Source: Hymenobacter sp. BT18 (GTDB lineage: Bacteria; Bacteroidota; Bacteroidia; Cytophagales; Hymenobacteraceae). From it: 64,000 nucleotides of DNA. A program made the translations under genes and the position numbers. Below are positions 23,959 through 34,574 of the stretch, one piece after another. The first letter of the stretch is position 1. Each line of letters opens with the position of its first letter. Location of the stretch: the NCBI RefSeq assembly GCF_012273015.1, contig NZ_CP050954.1, positions 310,001 to 374,000 on the forward strand, given 5' to 3'. The notes under the pieces were generated by a model. That model had not been told where the DNA came from, made no database searches, and worked only from the letters and a program-made list of their open reading frames with translations.

Positions 23959-25932
23959 TTAATCAAAGAAGTTCCAGCGCAGCCCAAACTGAAAGCTTCG
24001 CGGGTTTCCCGTGTAGTAAGGCGTGGCGAAGTAGCCGTTGCGGTACAGTCCCTGGTTGAGGTAAGCTAGTTTCAGGAAGAACGTCACAGCCTTGATGTCG
24101 CCGCTCACAAACACATCCATGAGCGGGTAGCTGCGGGAAGTGAACGTGTTCTGCACGTAGAACTGCTGGGTGCTGGGGCTGTAGTCGTAGGGCCGCCACC
24201 GCGACTGGAAGTACGTTTCCAGTCCGACCTGGCCAAACAGGGCTTTCTTGAACAAGTAGCCCTGGTAAGCAATGCGGCTGTTGGCTACCAGGGCCGGAAT
24301 GCGTAAGCCAGGCTGGTCGCCGCCCCCGGTCAAAGTGGCTTCGTGGTCGGCGCGGAACTTGCCCAGGCGCACGTGGTGGCGCAGCCGGCCAATAAACAGG
24401 CGGCGGGCTTCTTGCAACTGCTCAGGTACCGCGGCCTCGTTGTAGAAAACCAGATCGGTGAGGTCTACGATGGCACCTTCTGCCCAAATGTGTTGAGAAC
24501 CTAGCTTCTGCTCAGCCCGAACCAGTAACTGGTTTGCTTTGGTATTGCGGAAGGTGTTGCCTTCTGTGACATGGTCCCAGGCGTAGTGGTTGCCGCTCAG
24601 CTGTTGTTGGGTGAGCGTGGGCGCGTACGAAATGCTGGAAATCTCAGCCGTGAGCGGCCCCAGCGTAGCCGACGCCCGCACCCAGTACTCGTCGGCCAAC
24701 TTGTACTCGCCGGCCGTTTCGATGGCAAACTGCCGGTAACGGAAGGCCGCCGTGCCGCCCAGAAACACTTGGTTGAGCGTGCGAGCCCCGGTTTGCTCCG
24801 ATTCGTCCTCGTTCACCATTGAGCGGGAAGCAAGGCGGGCATTACGGTACCGGCCATAGAGGCGGTAGTCGACGGCGTCGGTGTGGCCCAACACTCCCAC
24901 TGTGTTGTCGAGTTGCCGGTACGTGGTGCTGTCACCGGTAGCGGTCGAGTCGTAGCGGGTTTGGCGGTTGGCCAGGGCCCGGGGGTAGTACAGGATGTTG
25001 CCCGCGTTGTCGTAGGGAATGGCGTCGTCGTCGTAGCGGACGCGCTGGCGGTTGTAGTCCAGGGTATGGTACGCCGTGAGGCCTTTGCTAAGCAGGCGGT
25101 ACGTTTGCGTCAAGTGGACATCGTCGCGGTTGTCGCGGCTCAGCGCCTGGGAAAGCCACACTTCCTCCCGCTGGTAGTCAAACAGCTGCCTTAAAGTCGA
25201 ATCCCGGGGCAGGTTTCGAGCCGGGTCGCCGGGCTGGGGCTTAATACCGCCCTGCTCCACTGCCTCGTGCCGCGTGATGAGGTAGTTGGCCAGCAAATGA
25301 TACCGCTCATCTTCGGACTGGTAGCGCCCAAACAGCATGATGGTGGAGTGGCGCACCATGCCCTGCCGGGGTGTAGACGCCAGCACCTTGTTGCTGGCCA
25401 CGCGGTTGTAGGTGATGCCCACATTGGCCAGCTTTTTAAAGCTCCGGCTGTGGGTCAGCTCAAAGATCTGCTCCCCCAGGTTGCTCTGCAGGTAGCGAAA
25501 ATAGGTGAACGGCGAGCGGGTATCGTAGTACGGGATGTTGGCGGGATTGGGCGCGTACCGGTCGAAGGCGTTGCGCCCCAGCCGGGCCCCAATCTGGGTG
25601 GGCATCTGCCAGAGCAAGCGGCGGGAGGCCGTGCCCAGGTTGCCCAGGTCCTGGTAAAAGGACGAATCGGGCAGCCAGTAGCGCAGGTTATGAAAGGTGG
25701 TGAGGGTGGTGTCCACGGTTTGGCCCTCGGTCAGGTCGCGCAGCACGTCCCGTTCCCGGATGATGCGCGTCGTGAGGGGCCCGTACAACACTTTGGTGGA
25801 GTCGTCGATGATTTGGGCGTGCGCCGGCCCACCCAGTACCAGCCCGACCAGGACGGCCAGCAGCCCGGCGTACCAACGAGTTGCGGAGAGGCCTTTCCTT
25901 CTCAACGAAAACAAAGCAAATAAATCAGACAA
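23959..25932 (-). CDS. Putative porin (Porin_10-type outer membrane beta-barrel)
   Basis: 657 residues. A signal peptide ends at GGPAHAQ near residue 40. The mature protein starts with a DDSTKVLYGPLTTRIIRERD segment, then YDTRSPFTYFRYLQSNLGEQIFELTHSRSF, typical of the Bacteroidota Porin_10 family, and ends in an aromatic-terminated strand (FQFGLRWNFFD), as outer membrane barrels do. The only long start is a TTG at 25932 overlapping the last 8 bases of lpxK; nearby TTG codons are alternatives. The overlap indicates translational coupling with lpxK. It is probably a passive channel for small solutes. Confidence 0.85.
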   Translation of the reverse strand: MSDLFALFSLRRKGLSATRWYAGLLAVLVGLVLGGPAHAQIIDDSTKVLYGPLTTRIIRERDVLRDLTEGQTVDTTLTTFHNLRYWLPDSSFYQDLGNLGTASRRLLWQMPTQIGARLGRNAFDRYAPNPANIPYYDTRSPFTYFRYLQSNLGEQIFELTHSRSFKKLANVGITYNRVASNKVLASTPRQGMVRHSTIMLFGRYQSEDERYHLLANYLITRHEAVEQGGIKPQPGDPARNLPRDSTLRQLFDYQREEVWLSQALSRDNRDDVHLTQTYRLLSKGLTAYHTLDYNRQRVRYDDDAIPYDNAGNILYYPRALANRQTRYDSTATGDSTTYRQLDNTVGVLGHTDAVDYRLYGRYRNARLASRSMVNEDESEQTGARTLNQVFLGGTAAFRYRQFAIETAGEYKLADEYWVRASATLGPLTAEISSISYAPTLTQQQLSGNHYAWDHVTEGNTFRNTKANQLLVRAEQKLGSQHIWAEGAIVDLTDLVFYNEAAVPEQLQEARRLFIGRLRHHVRLGKFRADHEATLTGGGDQPGLRIPALVANSRIAYQGYLFKKALFGQVGLETYFQSRWRPYDYSPSTQQFYVQNTFTSRSYPLMDVFVSGDIKAVTFFLKLAYLNQGLYRNGYFATPYYTGNPRSFQFGLRWNFFD

Positions 25933-26977
25933 CAGCGTAGGGCTGAAAAGTAGACATCAGTGACTGCCGGAGAAGGCTGGCGCCATCGGCCAGGAACCGG
26001 ACTTCAATGGGAATATAAAACACCGGCACGCCTGCCAGAGCCGCCTGCAGGGCCGGCTCGCGCAGGCGCATGGCGTCTTTCTGCGTGGTAAAGATGCTGT
26101 CTCCGGGCCGGAGTTGGGCACACACCGCCTGAATTTCGGCCACGGTAAAGGGGTGATGATCGGCAAAGGCGGCCTCGTGCGTAAGCAAATATCCGGCCTG
26201 CATCAGGTGAGCCCGCAGGGGCCCGGGCTGGGCTATGCCCGTCAGCAGCACCCCGCTTTTGGTGGCCGGCCCGCCCTCCGCGCCTACAGCAACCGGCACC
26301 CCGTAAGCATAAGTGGAAAACAGCACGGGCACGCCCGGTCGGCTGTAGCGCCGGATGTACCGCCGAATCTGGGCTTGTTCAGCCAGGGCAAGCTCCGCCG
26401 GGCACTTGGTGACGATAATGGCATCGGCCCGCCGGGCTCCACGGCGGCTTTCGCGCAGCCGCCCCGCGGGCAGCACGAAATCATGGTAGAATGGGCGCTG
26501 GTGCTCGGTAAGCAAAATGGACAGCGTAGGCTGCACCCGCCGGTGCTGGTAGGCATCATCCAGCACTATCGCCGAAGCGGAGGTGTCGCGGAGCAGGTGT
26601 TGAATGCCCACCCTGCGGTCCTCGGCTACGGCGACGGGCACGGCGGCCTTGAAGTCGAGAAAGTGCTGGAGCGGCTCGTCGCCCACCGTTGCGGCGGAGT
26701 CGGCGGCCGACACCCGCCCGTAGCCGGTTGTCTGGCGGCCGTAGCCCCGGCTAAGAATAGCTGGCAGCTGGCCGGCCAGCTGCAGTTCGTGCACCACCCA
26801 GGCCACGTGCGGGGTTTTGCCCGTGCCGCCCACCCGCAGGTTGCCTACGCTGATAACGGGAACCGGGAAGTGTGTTACTGCCTTGAGCCCCCTATCATAC
26901 AGCCAATTGCGCACTGCCAGCACGGCGGCATAAAGCCAGCTTAGTGGCAGCAGCAACAGGGTAAGCGGAGCGTTCAT
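25925..26977 (-). CDS. lpxK: Tetraacyldisaccharide 4'-kinase
   Basis: Phosphorylates the 4' position of the lipid A disaccharide at the inner membrane. 350 residues. The N-terminal membrane helix is followed by the P-loop PVISVGNLRVGGTGKTP (Walker A Gly50-Pro56), DDAYQHRRV (the DDxxQ/H motif with the catalytic Asp), and a C-terminal HHPFTVAEI and TTQKDAMRL. The length matches the family (about 330-350). It is divergent from the SMUG2-like gene and upstream of and overlapping the porin gene, linking lipid A and outer membrane assembly. Confidence 0.95.
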   Translation of the reverse strand: MNAPLTLLLLPLSWLYAAVLAVRNWLYDRGLKAVTHFPVPVISVGNLRVGGTGKTPHVAWVVHELQLAGQLPAILSRGYGRQTTGYGRVSAADSAATVGDEPLQHFLDFKAAVPVAVAEDRRVGIQHLLRDTSASAIVLDDAYQHRRVQPTLSILLTEHQRPFYHDFVLPAGRLRESRRGARRADAIIVTKCPAELALAEQAQIRRYIRRYSRPGVPVLFSTYAYGVPVAVGAEGGPATKSGVLLTGIAQPGPLRAHLMQAGYLLTHEAAFADHHPFTVAEIQAVCAQLRPGDSIFTTQKDAMRLREPALQAALAGVPVFYIPIEVRFLADGASLLRQSLMSTFQPYAVV

Positions 26978-27106
26978 GCGGGGAATACAGAATTGAGTGG
27001 GGCGAAATTAAGGGGTTGTGGGCTGCCAACGGCGCAGGCTCCTAACGTAAGAGCAACCAAACCCGATGTTTTCGTCTGCTACTTTCCGCCATTTCTTCCG
27101 CCGCGT

Positions 27107-27784
27107 ATGTCGTTTGCCGACCGGCTGCTGCCGTTTCTGACCCAATTTCCGCTGCCTGAGACCCTGCCCGGCGACGTGCAGGCCCTGAGCCCTTACCAGG
27201 AGCCCGTTCCCCGCGAGCTACTCACGCAGTTTGCTCACCGCTTTTACGCCAGCCCCCGGCCACGCATTGCCCTGCTCGGCATCAACCCCGGCCGCCTGGG
27301 CAACGGCCGCACGGGCGTGGCCTTCACCGACCCGGTGGCTTTGCAGGATGTCTGCGGCATTGCCAACGAGCTACCGCGCCGGCGGGAGCCTTCCAGCCAG
27401 TTTGTGTATGAGGTAGTGGCGGCCATGGGCGGGCCGACGGCTTTCTACGAGGACTTTTATCTTGGGTCGCTTTATCCGCTGGTACTGCTGAAAAATGGCC
27501 TCAACTACAACTACTACGACGCCCCCGCCCTGCAAACAGCCCTGCTGCCTGCCATGCGGGACTCCCTACACCGGCTGGTGCACGAGGTGGGCGTAGCACG
27601 CCACGCGGCCGTGTGCCTGGGCCGGCGCAACGCCCTGCTGCTGCATCGCCTGAACCAGGAGCTACAGCTGTTTGACCACATTGAGGTGCTCGACCACCCG
27701 CGCTACCTGATGCAGTATAAGCGCCGGGCGCTGGCCGAAAACGTAGCCCACTACGCCGCAACCCTTGACAAGGTGCGCCTGTGA
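27107..27784 (+). CDS. SMUG2-like uracil-DNA glycosylase family protein (DUF4918)
   Basis: 225 residues from the ATG at 27107; the open frame extends to 26993, but that part is over the lpxK promoter region. The glycosylase motif GINPGRLGNGRTGVAFTDP lies near residues 58-76 and a C-terminal LDHPRYLMQYKR segment carries the equivalent of the SMUG HPSPRN loop (HP-R). DUF4918/SMUG2-type proteins act on uracil or related bases in DNA repair. The gene seems to be transcribed alone, divergent from lpxK. Confidence 0.85.
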   Translation: MSFADRLLPFLTQFPLPETLPGDVQALSPYQEPVPRELLTQFAHRFYASPRPRIALLGINPGRLGNGRTGVAFTDPVALQDVCGIANELPRRREPSSQFVYEVVAAMGGPTAFYEDFYLGSLYPLVLLKNGLNYNYYDAPALQTALLPAMRDSLHRLVHEVGVARHAAVCLGRRNALLLHRLNQELQLFDHIEVLDHPRYLMQYKRRALAENVAHYAATLDKVRL

Positions 27785-27896
27785 GCAGGGAAGCCCCAGC
27801 AGTTCTTCGGGCCAGCCGTTAGAATAATTCACGACTCCCTGCGCCAGATTTATTTTCCACATTTGTCACATTCCTCACATTCGCCAAATTAAAAGA

Positions 27897-28997
27897 ATGC
27901 CCACCCTTCAAGACCTTATGCGCGTGCTGGAGCAGGCCGCCCCGCTGGCGTACCAGGAAAGCTACGACAACGCGGGCCTGCAATGCGGCAACCCGGCGGC
28001 GGAAGTGCGGGGCGTGCTGATTGCCCTGGACTGCACGCCCGCCGTGGTGGAGGAAGCCCGCCGCCGGGGCTGCAACGTGGTGGTAGCCCACCACCCACTC
28101 ATCTTCAAGCCCCTGAAGCGCCTGACCGGAGCTACGGAGGTTGAGCAAACCCTGCTGCTGGCCATCCGCCACGATATTGCCCTGTACGCCGCCCACACCA
28201 ACCTCGACAATGTGCTGCACGGTGTCAACCGCAAGCTGGCCGACAAGCTGGGCCTGCAGCAGCTGCGCATCCTCGACCCCAAGCCCGGCCTGCTCGCTAA
28301 GCTTATCACCTACGTGCCGCTTGCCCACACCGATGCCGTGCTGCAGGCCCTTTACCAGGCGGGAGCCGGCCAGGTAGGCGCCTACTCGGAGTGCAGCTTC
28401 CGCACGGAAGGCACAGGCACCTTCACGCCGGGGACTGGTACGCACCCGCATATTGGTCAGGTGGGTCAGCCGGAGGAAGTACCCGAGCACCGGGTAGAAG
28501 TGCTGCTGCCGTTGCACCTGAAAAATGCGGTGGTGCGGGCGTTGCGGCAGGCTCACCCCTACGAGGAAGTTGCCTACGACATCATTCGGCTCGAAAACCA
28601 GCACCAGGACGTAGGATCGGGCATGGTAGGCGAGCTGCCGGAGCCGCTAAGCCCGGCGGAGTTCCGGCAGCGCCTGAAAACCGCTCTGGGCGTGCCCGTG
28701 GTTAAGTACACCGCGTTTGAGCAGCCCATCCGGAAAGTGGCGCTTTGCGGCGGTGCCGGCGCTTTTCTGATTGGCAATGCCCGCGCTGCCGGGGCCGACG
28801 CGTACGTAACCGGCGACCTGAAATACCACGAGTACTTTGGGGCCGAGGGCCGGCTGATGCTCTGCGACGTGGGCCATTTTGAGAGTGAGCAGTTTACCGG
28901 GGAAATCTTCCGGGATTTGCTTATGGGCAACTTTGGGAGTACTTTTGCGGTCTTAATTGCTGAGACTCTCACCAACCCTGTCCGTTATGATTGCTAA
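27897..28997 (+). CDS. Nif3-like dinuclear metal center hexameric protein
   Basis: 366 residues of the YqfO/YbgI (DUF34/NIF3) family. The N-terminal half has LDCTPAVVEEA, AHHPLIF (metal His), HTNLDN; the C-terminal half has GGAGAFLIG, ADAYVTGDLKYHEYF and VGHFESEQF (metal His, Glu). A CutA/PII-like domain of about 110 residues (about 140-250) is inserted between the halves, as in the long YqfO form. It has been linked to metal homeostasis and GTP cyclohydrolase-type activity, but the physiological role is debated. Its last 11 bases overlap the zinc-ribbon gene, a pairing common in Bacteroidota. Confidence 0.92.
   Translation: MPTLQDLMRVLEQAAPLAYQESYDNAGLQCGNPAAEVRGVLIALDCTPAVVEEARRRGCNVVVAHHPLIFKPLKRLTGATEVEQTLLLAIRHDIALYAAHTNLDNVLHGVNRKLADKLGLQQLRILDPKPGLLAKLITYVPLAHTDAVLQALYQAGAGQVGAYSECSFRTEGTGTFTPGTGTHPHIGQVGQPEEVPEHRVEVLLPLHLKNAVVRALRQAHPYEEVAYDIIRLENQHQDVGSGMVGELPEPLSPAEFRQRLKTALGVPVVKYTAFEQPIRKVALCGGAGAFLIGNARAAGADAYVTGDLKYHEYFGAEGRLMLCDVGHFESEQFTGEIFRDLLMGNFGSTFAVLIAETLTNPVRYDC
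28940..28947 (+). promoter_or_regulatory. Internal -7 promoter box TACTTTTG for the zinc-ribbon gene
   Basis: Exact consensus inside the 3' end of the Nif3-like gene, 39 bases before the ATG at 28987. It would allow separate transcription of the downstream gene. Confidence 0.45.
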
Positions 28998-29736
28998 CCC
29001 TTCCACGGAAACCCCGGTTGCCAGTAAGCTGGAAGCCCTCCTGAACCTGCAGCGCATCGATTCGCAGCTCGACGAAATCCGGCGCGTGCGGGGCGACCTC
29101 CCCGAAGAGGTGCGTGACCTGGAGGACGAAATTGCGGGCTACGAGGTGCGCGTAAGCAAGTTCGACGAGGAGATTTCGGGCCTCAACGAACAAATCAAGC
29201 AGCGTAAGCAGAACGCCAAGGACGCCGAAGGCCTCATCAAGAAGTATGAGGACCAGCAGCAGAACGTGCGCAACAACCGCGAGTACGAGGCTATTGCCAA
29301 GGAAATCGAGCTGCAGCGCCTGGAAATCCAGATTTCTGACAAGAAGATCAAGGAAGCCCAGTACCACATCGAGCAGAAAAACCAGGACATTGCCGGCACC
29401 AAGCAGCGCCTGGAAGAGCGCAAGAAGGACCTGGAAAACAAGCGCTTGGAGCTTCAAACCATTGTGGGTGAGAGCGAAGCCGATGAGCAGGTGCTGGTGA
29501 ATGAGCGCTCCGGGGCCGTGAAGCCCATTGAGGAGCGTCTGCTGACGGCCTACACCCGCATCCGCGGCAACGTGCGCAACGGCCTGGCCGTGGTGACGGT
29601 AAAGCGCGACGCCTGCGGTGGCTGCTTCAACACGGTGCCCCCCCAGCGCCAGGCCGACATCATTGCCCACAAGAAAATTATCGTGTGTGAGCACTGCGGC
29701 CGCGTACTGGCCGATGTGGAAGCGCGCATTGCTTAG
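28987..29736 (+). CDS. Coiled-coil protein with C4-type zinc ribbon
   Basis: 249 residues. Residues 25-185 form one long Glu/Lys/Gln-rich coiled coil (VRDLEDEIAGYEVRVS then repeated heptads), followed by a zinc ribbon with CGGC (near residue 214) and CEHC (near 238). This is the conserved C4-type zinc-ribbon family, which includes proteins such as CdsZ that bind sRNA- or ribosome-related partners. The start chosen is the ATG at 28987; the in-frame TTG at 28957 is less likely. The gene overlaps the Nif3-like gene by 11 bases and ends before a strong terminator (29765). Confidence 0.92.
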   Translation: MIANPSTETPVASKLEALLNLQRIDSQLDEIRRVRGDLPEEVRDLEDEIAGYEVRVSKFDEEISGLNEQIKQRKQNAKDAEGLIKKYEDQQQNVRNNREYEAIAKEIELQRLEIQISDKKIKEAQYHIEQKNQDIAGTKQRLEERKKDLENKRLELQTIVGESEADEQVLVNERSGAVKPIEERLLTAYTRIRGNVRNGLAVVTVKRDACGGCFNTVPPQRQADIIAHKKIIVCEHCGRVLADVEARIA

Positions 29737-29764
29737 CTTTTGCTGTTGAGCTACTGACTATGTG

Positions 29765-29794
29765 AAAAGGAACGGCCTGCGCCGTTCCTTTTTT
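29765..29794 (+). terminator. Intrinsic terminator after the zinc-ribbon gene
   Basis: 12-base arms (29765-29776 and 29781-29792) with a 4-base loop, ending in a T-run. Confidence 0.85.
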
Positions 29795-29799
29795 CTTGT

Positions 29800-31368
29800 A
29801 TGGGCCGAATCCACCTGAACCTGCGGACTTACCAGCTGCGCCCGGGCCTCTTGCTTTGGTTGCTGGCGTTGCTGTGGCCACTGACGACAGGAACGCTAAC
29901 GGCGCGCCCGCACCCCCGGCAGATCCCCGCACCCGAAGAAGGCAACGCGGCTAGCTCCCTGAACTTTCAGCTAAGCCCCGCGGCGCGGCAAGCCTACGCC
30001 GAGCTGCTGAAACTGCGTACTGCTCCGGCCCGGGCCCTGCTCCGGCCCGAGCAGCAGCGCGCGGCCGGCAGCGCCGGCACCCTGCTGGTAGCCGACTGCC
30101 TTGACTTCGCCGAGCTCATGATTACGCAGGATGCCCGCCGCTACGAGCCGCTTATTGACGCCCAGGACGAGCGGCTGGCCCAGCTGGAAAAGTCGCCGGA
30201 GCAAACCGCGCTACGGGCCTATGCCGCCGCCGAAATCCGCTTGCACCAAGCCGCCGCCCAGGTTGCTTTTCAGCACGAGCTGCAAGGCGCCTGGAGCATG
30301 CGCCAGGCGTATGCCGGCATGCTCCAAGTGGTGCGGCGCTACCCCAACTACCTGCCGGCCCGCAAGACCCTGGGCATGATGCAGTTCTTTATTGGCTCCC
30401 TGCCCGAGGGCTACCGCTGGTTTCTGAAGCTGCTGGGGCTGCCGGGCAGCGTGGAGGCCGGGCTCCAGAACCTGCGCGCGGCCGCCCAGCAACCCAACGA
30501 CTTCCAGCCGGAAGCCCAGATTATGCTGGCGTTGGTGGAGGAAACCTACTACAAGAAAAAGGAACAGGCGGTGCAGCTGGCCACGGGCTGGGCCGCACGT
30601 CAGCCCGACAACCTGCTCTTCAGCTACTTGGTCATTAGCCTCAACAAGCGCCAGCACCACACGGAAGCGGCCCTGGCCGCCTACCGGGCGCGGCCCACCG
30701 GGGCGGGCTACCTGCCGGTAGCATACCTGCACCACATGGCCGCCGACTTGTACCTGTACCAGGGGCATTATGCCGCCTCGGAGCGGGCGAACCTGGTTTT
30801 TCTGCGCGACTTCCAGGGCCAGCACTACCGTAAGGATGCCGCTTTCAAGCTCTACCTGGCCTGCTGGCTGCGCGGCGACAACGCCGCCGCGGAACTGTAC
30901 CGCCGCCAGATACCCACGGCGGGGCGCACCGTAGTGGAAGAAGACACCTATGCCCAGCGGTTTTACGAAGGCCAACAGCCCCTGAATGCCCATCTGACCC
31001 GGGCCCGGCTGCAGATTGATGGGGGCTATTACCGGGAGGCTCTCTCCACGCTGAATGCTTTCCAGGAAACACCCCGGACTCTGCTGCGTGACCGAATCGA
31101 AGCGCCCTACCGCCGGGCCCGCGCCTGGCAGGGCCTCGGTCGCCTCGACTCGGCCCGCCTGCTCTACCGCCAAACTATGGCTGTAGCGGGCAACGCACCA
31201 TACTACTTTGCCCCGCAGTCGGCTCTGCAGCTGGGCTATCTGTACCAGGCCGAAGGCCAGAAAAGCACGGCCCGCTACTATTTCCAGAAAGTGCTGGCCT
31301 ATCCCAAGCACGAGTATAAAAACAGCACCGATGCCAAAGCCAAAGTAGCCCTGCAGGAGTTGGACTGA
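29800..31368 (+). CDS. Exported TPR-repeat protein
   Basis: 522 residues. A signal-type hydrophobic segment spans residues 14-35. The rest is helical repeat: TPR-like motifs are clearest in the second half (YLHHMAADLYLYQGHYAASERANL, LQLGYLYQAEGQKSTARYYFQKVL). Segments such as GMMQFFIGSLPEGYRWFLKLLGLPGSV and GLQNLRAAA resemble the DUF3808/Iml2-like repeat family. It probably acts as a protein-interaction scaffold in the periplasm; no partner is suggested. It begins right after the 29765 terminator, so it has its own promoter, which I could not identify. Confidence 0.8.
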   Translation: MGRIHLNLRTYQLRPGLLLWLLALLWPLTTGTLTARPHPRQIPAPEEGNAASSLNFQLSPAARQAYAELLKLRTAPARALLRPEQQRAAGSAGTLLVADCLDFAELMITQDARRYEPLIDAQDERLAQLEKSPEQTALRAYAAAEIRLHQAAAQVAFQHELQGAWSMRQAYAGMLQVVRRYPNYLPARKTLGMMQFFIGSLPEGYRWFLKLLGLPGSVEAGLQNLRAAAQQPNDFQPEAQIMLALVEETYYKKKEQAVQLATGWAARQPDNLLFSYLVISLNKRQHHTEAALAAYRARPTGAGYLPVAYLHHMAADLYLYQGHYAASERANLVFLRDFQGQHYRKDAAFKLYLACWLRGDNAAAELYRRQIPTAGRTVVEEDTYAQRFYEGQQPLNAHLTRARLQIDGGYYREALSTLNAFQETPRTLLRDRIEAPYRRARAWQGLGRLDSARLLYRQTMAVAGNAPYYFAPQSALQLGYLYQAEGQKSTARYYFQKVLAYPKHEYKNSTDAKAKVALQELD

Positions 31369-31536
31369 CCCGAAGGCGCTAATGCCCCTGGCGGGTCTTG
31401 ACCTATCCTGACTGCAGATTTAGTCCGCGCAGCGGGTGCGTCTGCCCGCCGGCGAATAGAAGCCAGTCTCCCGACTGGCGGCCGCCCCAGCGGCCACCCG
31501 GTACCGCGCCACCTTCGCCACCTCGCTCCGCCGCCG

Positions 31537-31544
31537 TACTTTTG
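31537..31544 (+). promoter_or_regulatory. -7 promoter box TACTTTTG, 4 bases before the GTG of pabB
   Basis: Exact consensus. The start codon lies where transcription should begin, which implies a leaderless mRNA. Confidence 0.6.
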
Positions 31545-31548
31545 CGCC

Positions 31549-32820
31549 GTGCTTTCCTTTCCGCTTGCCTCCCTCCCGTTCGACTTTACCGCCCGCGCCC
31601 TGCGCTGGGCCGCTGGCTTTGCCCACTGCGCCTATTTTGAGCCCAATAAGCTGAGCTATCCGGCCGGGCCGTTTGAGCAGCTGCTGGGGGTTGCCGCCGA
31701 AGCGCCCGATGCCCCGCGTACTTTGGCGGAGTTGCGCAGTTGGCAGCAGCGGGAAGGCGCCGCGCCCGGCTTTGGGTTCCTGACCTATGAGGTAAAGAAC
31801 GAGATAGAGCAGCTGACCAGCGCCAACTTCTCGGGCCTGGACTGGCCAGTGCTGCACTTCTTCCGGCCCCAAACCTGGCTGCGTTGGGACAGTGAGCGGG
31901 TAGAAATCCACGGGCACACGGCCGGCGTGCTGGACGCTATTCTAGCTACTCCTGTGCCAGCCGTGCCACCCGTCCGGGTACCGTTGCTACGAGCCCGCCT
32001 GCCCAAAGCCGACTACCTGCGAACCGTAGAGGCCGTGCGCGAAGACATCCTCAACGGGGAAGTGTACGAATTGAATCTTTGCCAGGAGTTGTACGCCGAG
32101 GCCGTTGTGCTAGACCCCGTCGAGGTGTTTCTGCACTTGCAGGCCGCGTCTCCCGCCCCCTTCGCCGGTTTTTTTCGCCACCGGCACCACTACCTGCTGT
32201 GCGCCTCGCCGGAGCGGTTTCTGGCCCGCCGCGGCGCCACCATCCTTTCGCAACCCATCAAGGGCACCATCCGGCGGGGTACCACGGCGGCCGAGGACGA
32301 GCAGCAGCGCCTGCGCCTGCTGCACGACGAGAAGGAGCGCGCCGAAAACCTGATGATTGTGGACTTGGTCCGCAACGACCTCGCCCGCGTAGCTCAAACG
32401 GGCACTGTGCAGGTGCCCGAGCTGTTTGGCCTCTACCCCTTCCGCCAGGTCTGGCAGATGATTTCGACCGTGCAGGCTGCGCTGCGCCCCGACGTGGGTA
32501 TGGTGGACGTGCTGCGGGCATCTTTTCCCATGGGCTCGATGACGGGGGCGCCGAAAATTCGGGCCATGCAGCTGATTGAGCAGTATGAGCGCACCCGGCG
32601 CGGCCTCTACAGCGGCAGCATCGGCTACGTGTGGCCCTCCGGCGACTTTGACTTTAACGTGGTTATCCGCAGCCTGCAGTACCGGCAGGACACCGGCTAC
32701 CTGAGCCTGCAGGTGGGCTCGGCTATTACCTACGATTCGGTAGCGGAGCGCGAGTACGAGGAGTGCCTGCTCAAGGCGCGGGCCGTGCTGGAAGTGCTGG
32801 GCGCCACGGTGAGCGAGTAA
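31549..32820 (+). CDS. pabB: Chorismate-binding enzyme, aminodeoxychorismate synthase component I
   Basis: Makes 4-amino-4-deoxychorismate from chorismate for folate synthesis, with ammonia from a PabA-type partner. 423 residues from a GTG placed 4 bases after a promoter box. The C-terminal chorismate-binding domain is complete: YELNLCQELYAE, LLCASPERFL, SQPIKGTIRRG, ENLMIVDLVRNDL, FPMGSMTGAPKI, YSGSIGYVWP, and VGSAITYDSVAEREYEE. PIKGT rather than PIAGT at the Lys position favours PabB over TrpE. PabA is not in the window. Confidence 0.92.
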   Translation: MLSFPLASLPFDFTARALRWAAGFAHCAYFEPNKLSYPAGPFEQLLGVAAEAPDAPRTLAELRSWQQREGAAPGFGFLTYEVKNEIEQLTSANFSGLDWPVLHFFRPQTWLRWDSERVEIHGHTAGVLDAILATPVPAVPPVRVPLLRARLPKADYLRTVEAVREDILNGEVYELNLCQELYAEAVVLDPVEVFLHLQAASPAPFAGFFRHRHHYLLCASPERFLARRGATILSQPIKGTIRRGTTAAEDEQQRLRLLHDEKERAENLMIVDLVRNDLARVAQTGTVQVPELFGLYPFRQVWQMISTVQAALRPDVGMVDVLRASFPMGSMTGAPKIRAMQLIEQYERTRRGLYSGSIGYVWPSGDFDFNVVIRSLQYRQDTGYLSLQVGSAITYDSVAEREYEECLLKARAVLEVLGATVSE

Positions 32821-32923
32821 GTGCGTGAATGCGTGGTTTCAGGTGCTAACACCTTCCTTGCCCACTCCTGTACTTACTCTCGCATTGCTTTCTGCCATTC
32901 TGTCATTTTAGACCTATAACCGT

Positions 32924-32931
32924 TACCTTTG
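32924..32931 (+). promoter_or_regulatory. -7 promoter box TACCTTTG of miaB
   Basis: Exact consensus, 43 bases before the miaB ATG. Confidence 0.6.
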
Positions 32932-32974
32932 TCTTTCCCCGAACTGTGAAGCCGACGCCTCCGAGGCATTTTCT

Positions 32975-34435
<1,461 letters not shown>

Positions 34436-34574
34436 CAAACGGCTAGCCTGCGCGGAGCGCCTCGTACCATTCCACCAAAGGTGCTTCGCTGTGCCTAAGC
34501 TGGCGGCATTCTTTGTGGATGCTGCAAAATAAACCGCTGCGATTTTCGTCTACCCCACGAAAACCTACCCCGAC

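Noticed and set aside
30211..31311. 366-codon minus-strand frame over the TPR gene
   Set aside because: Shadow frame; no protein character.
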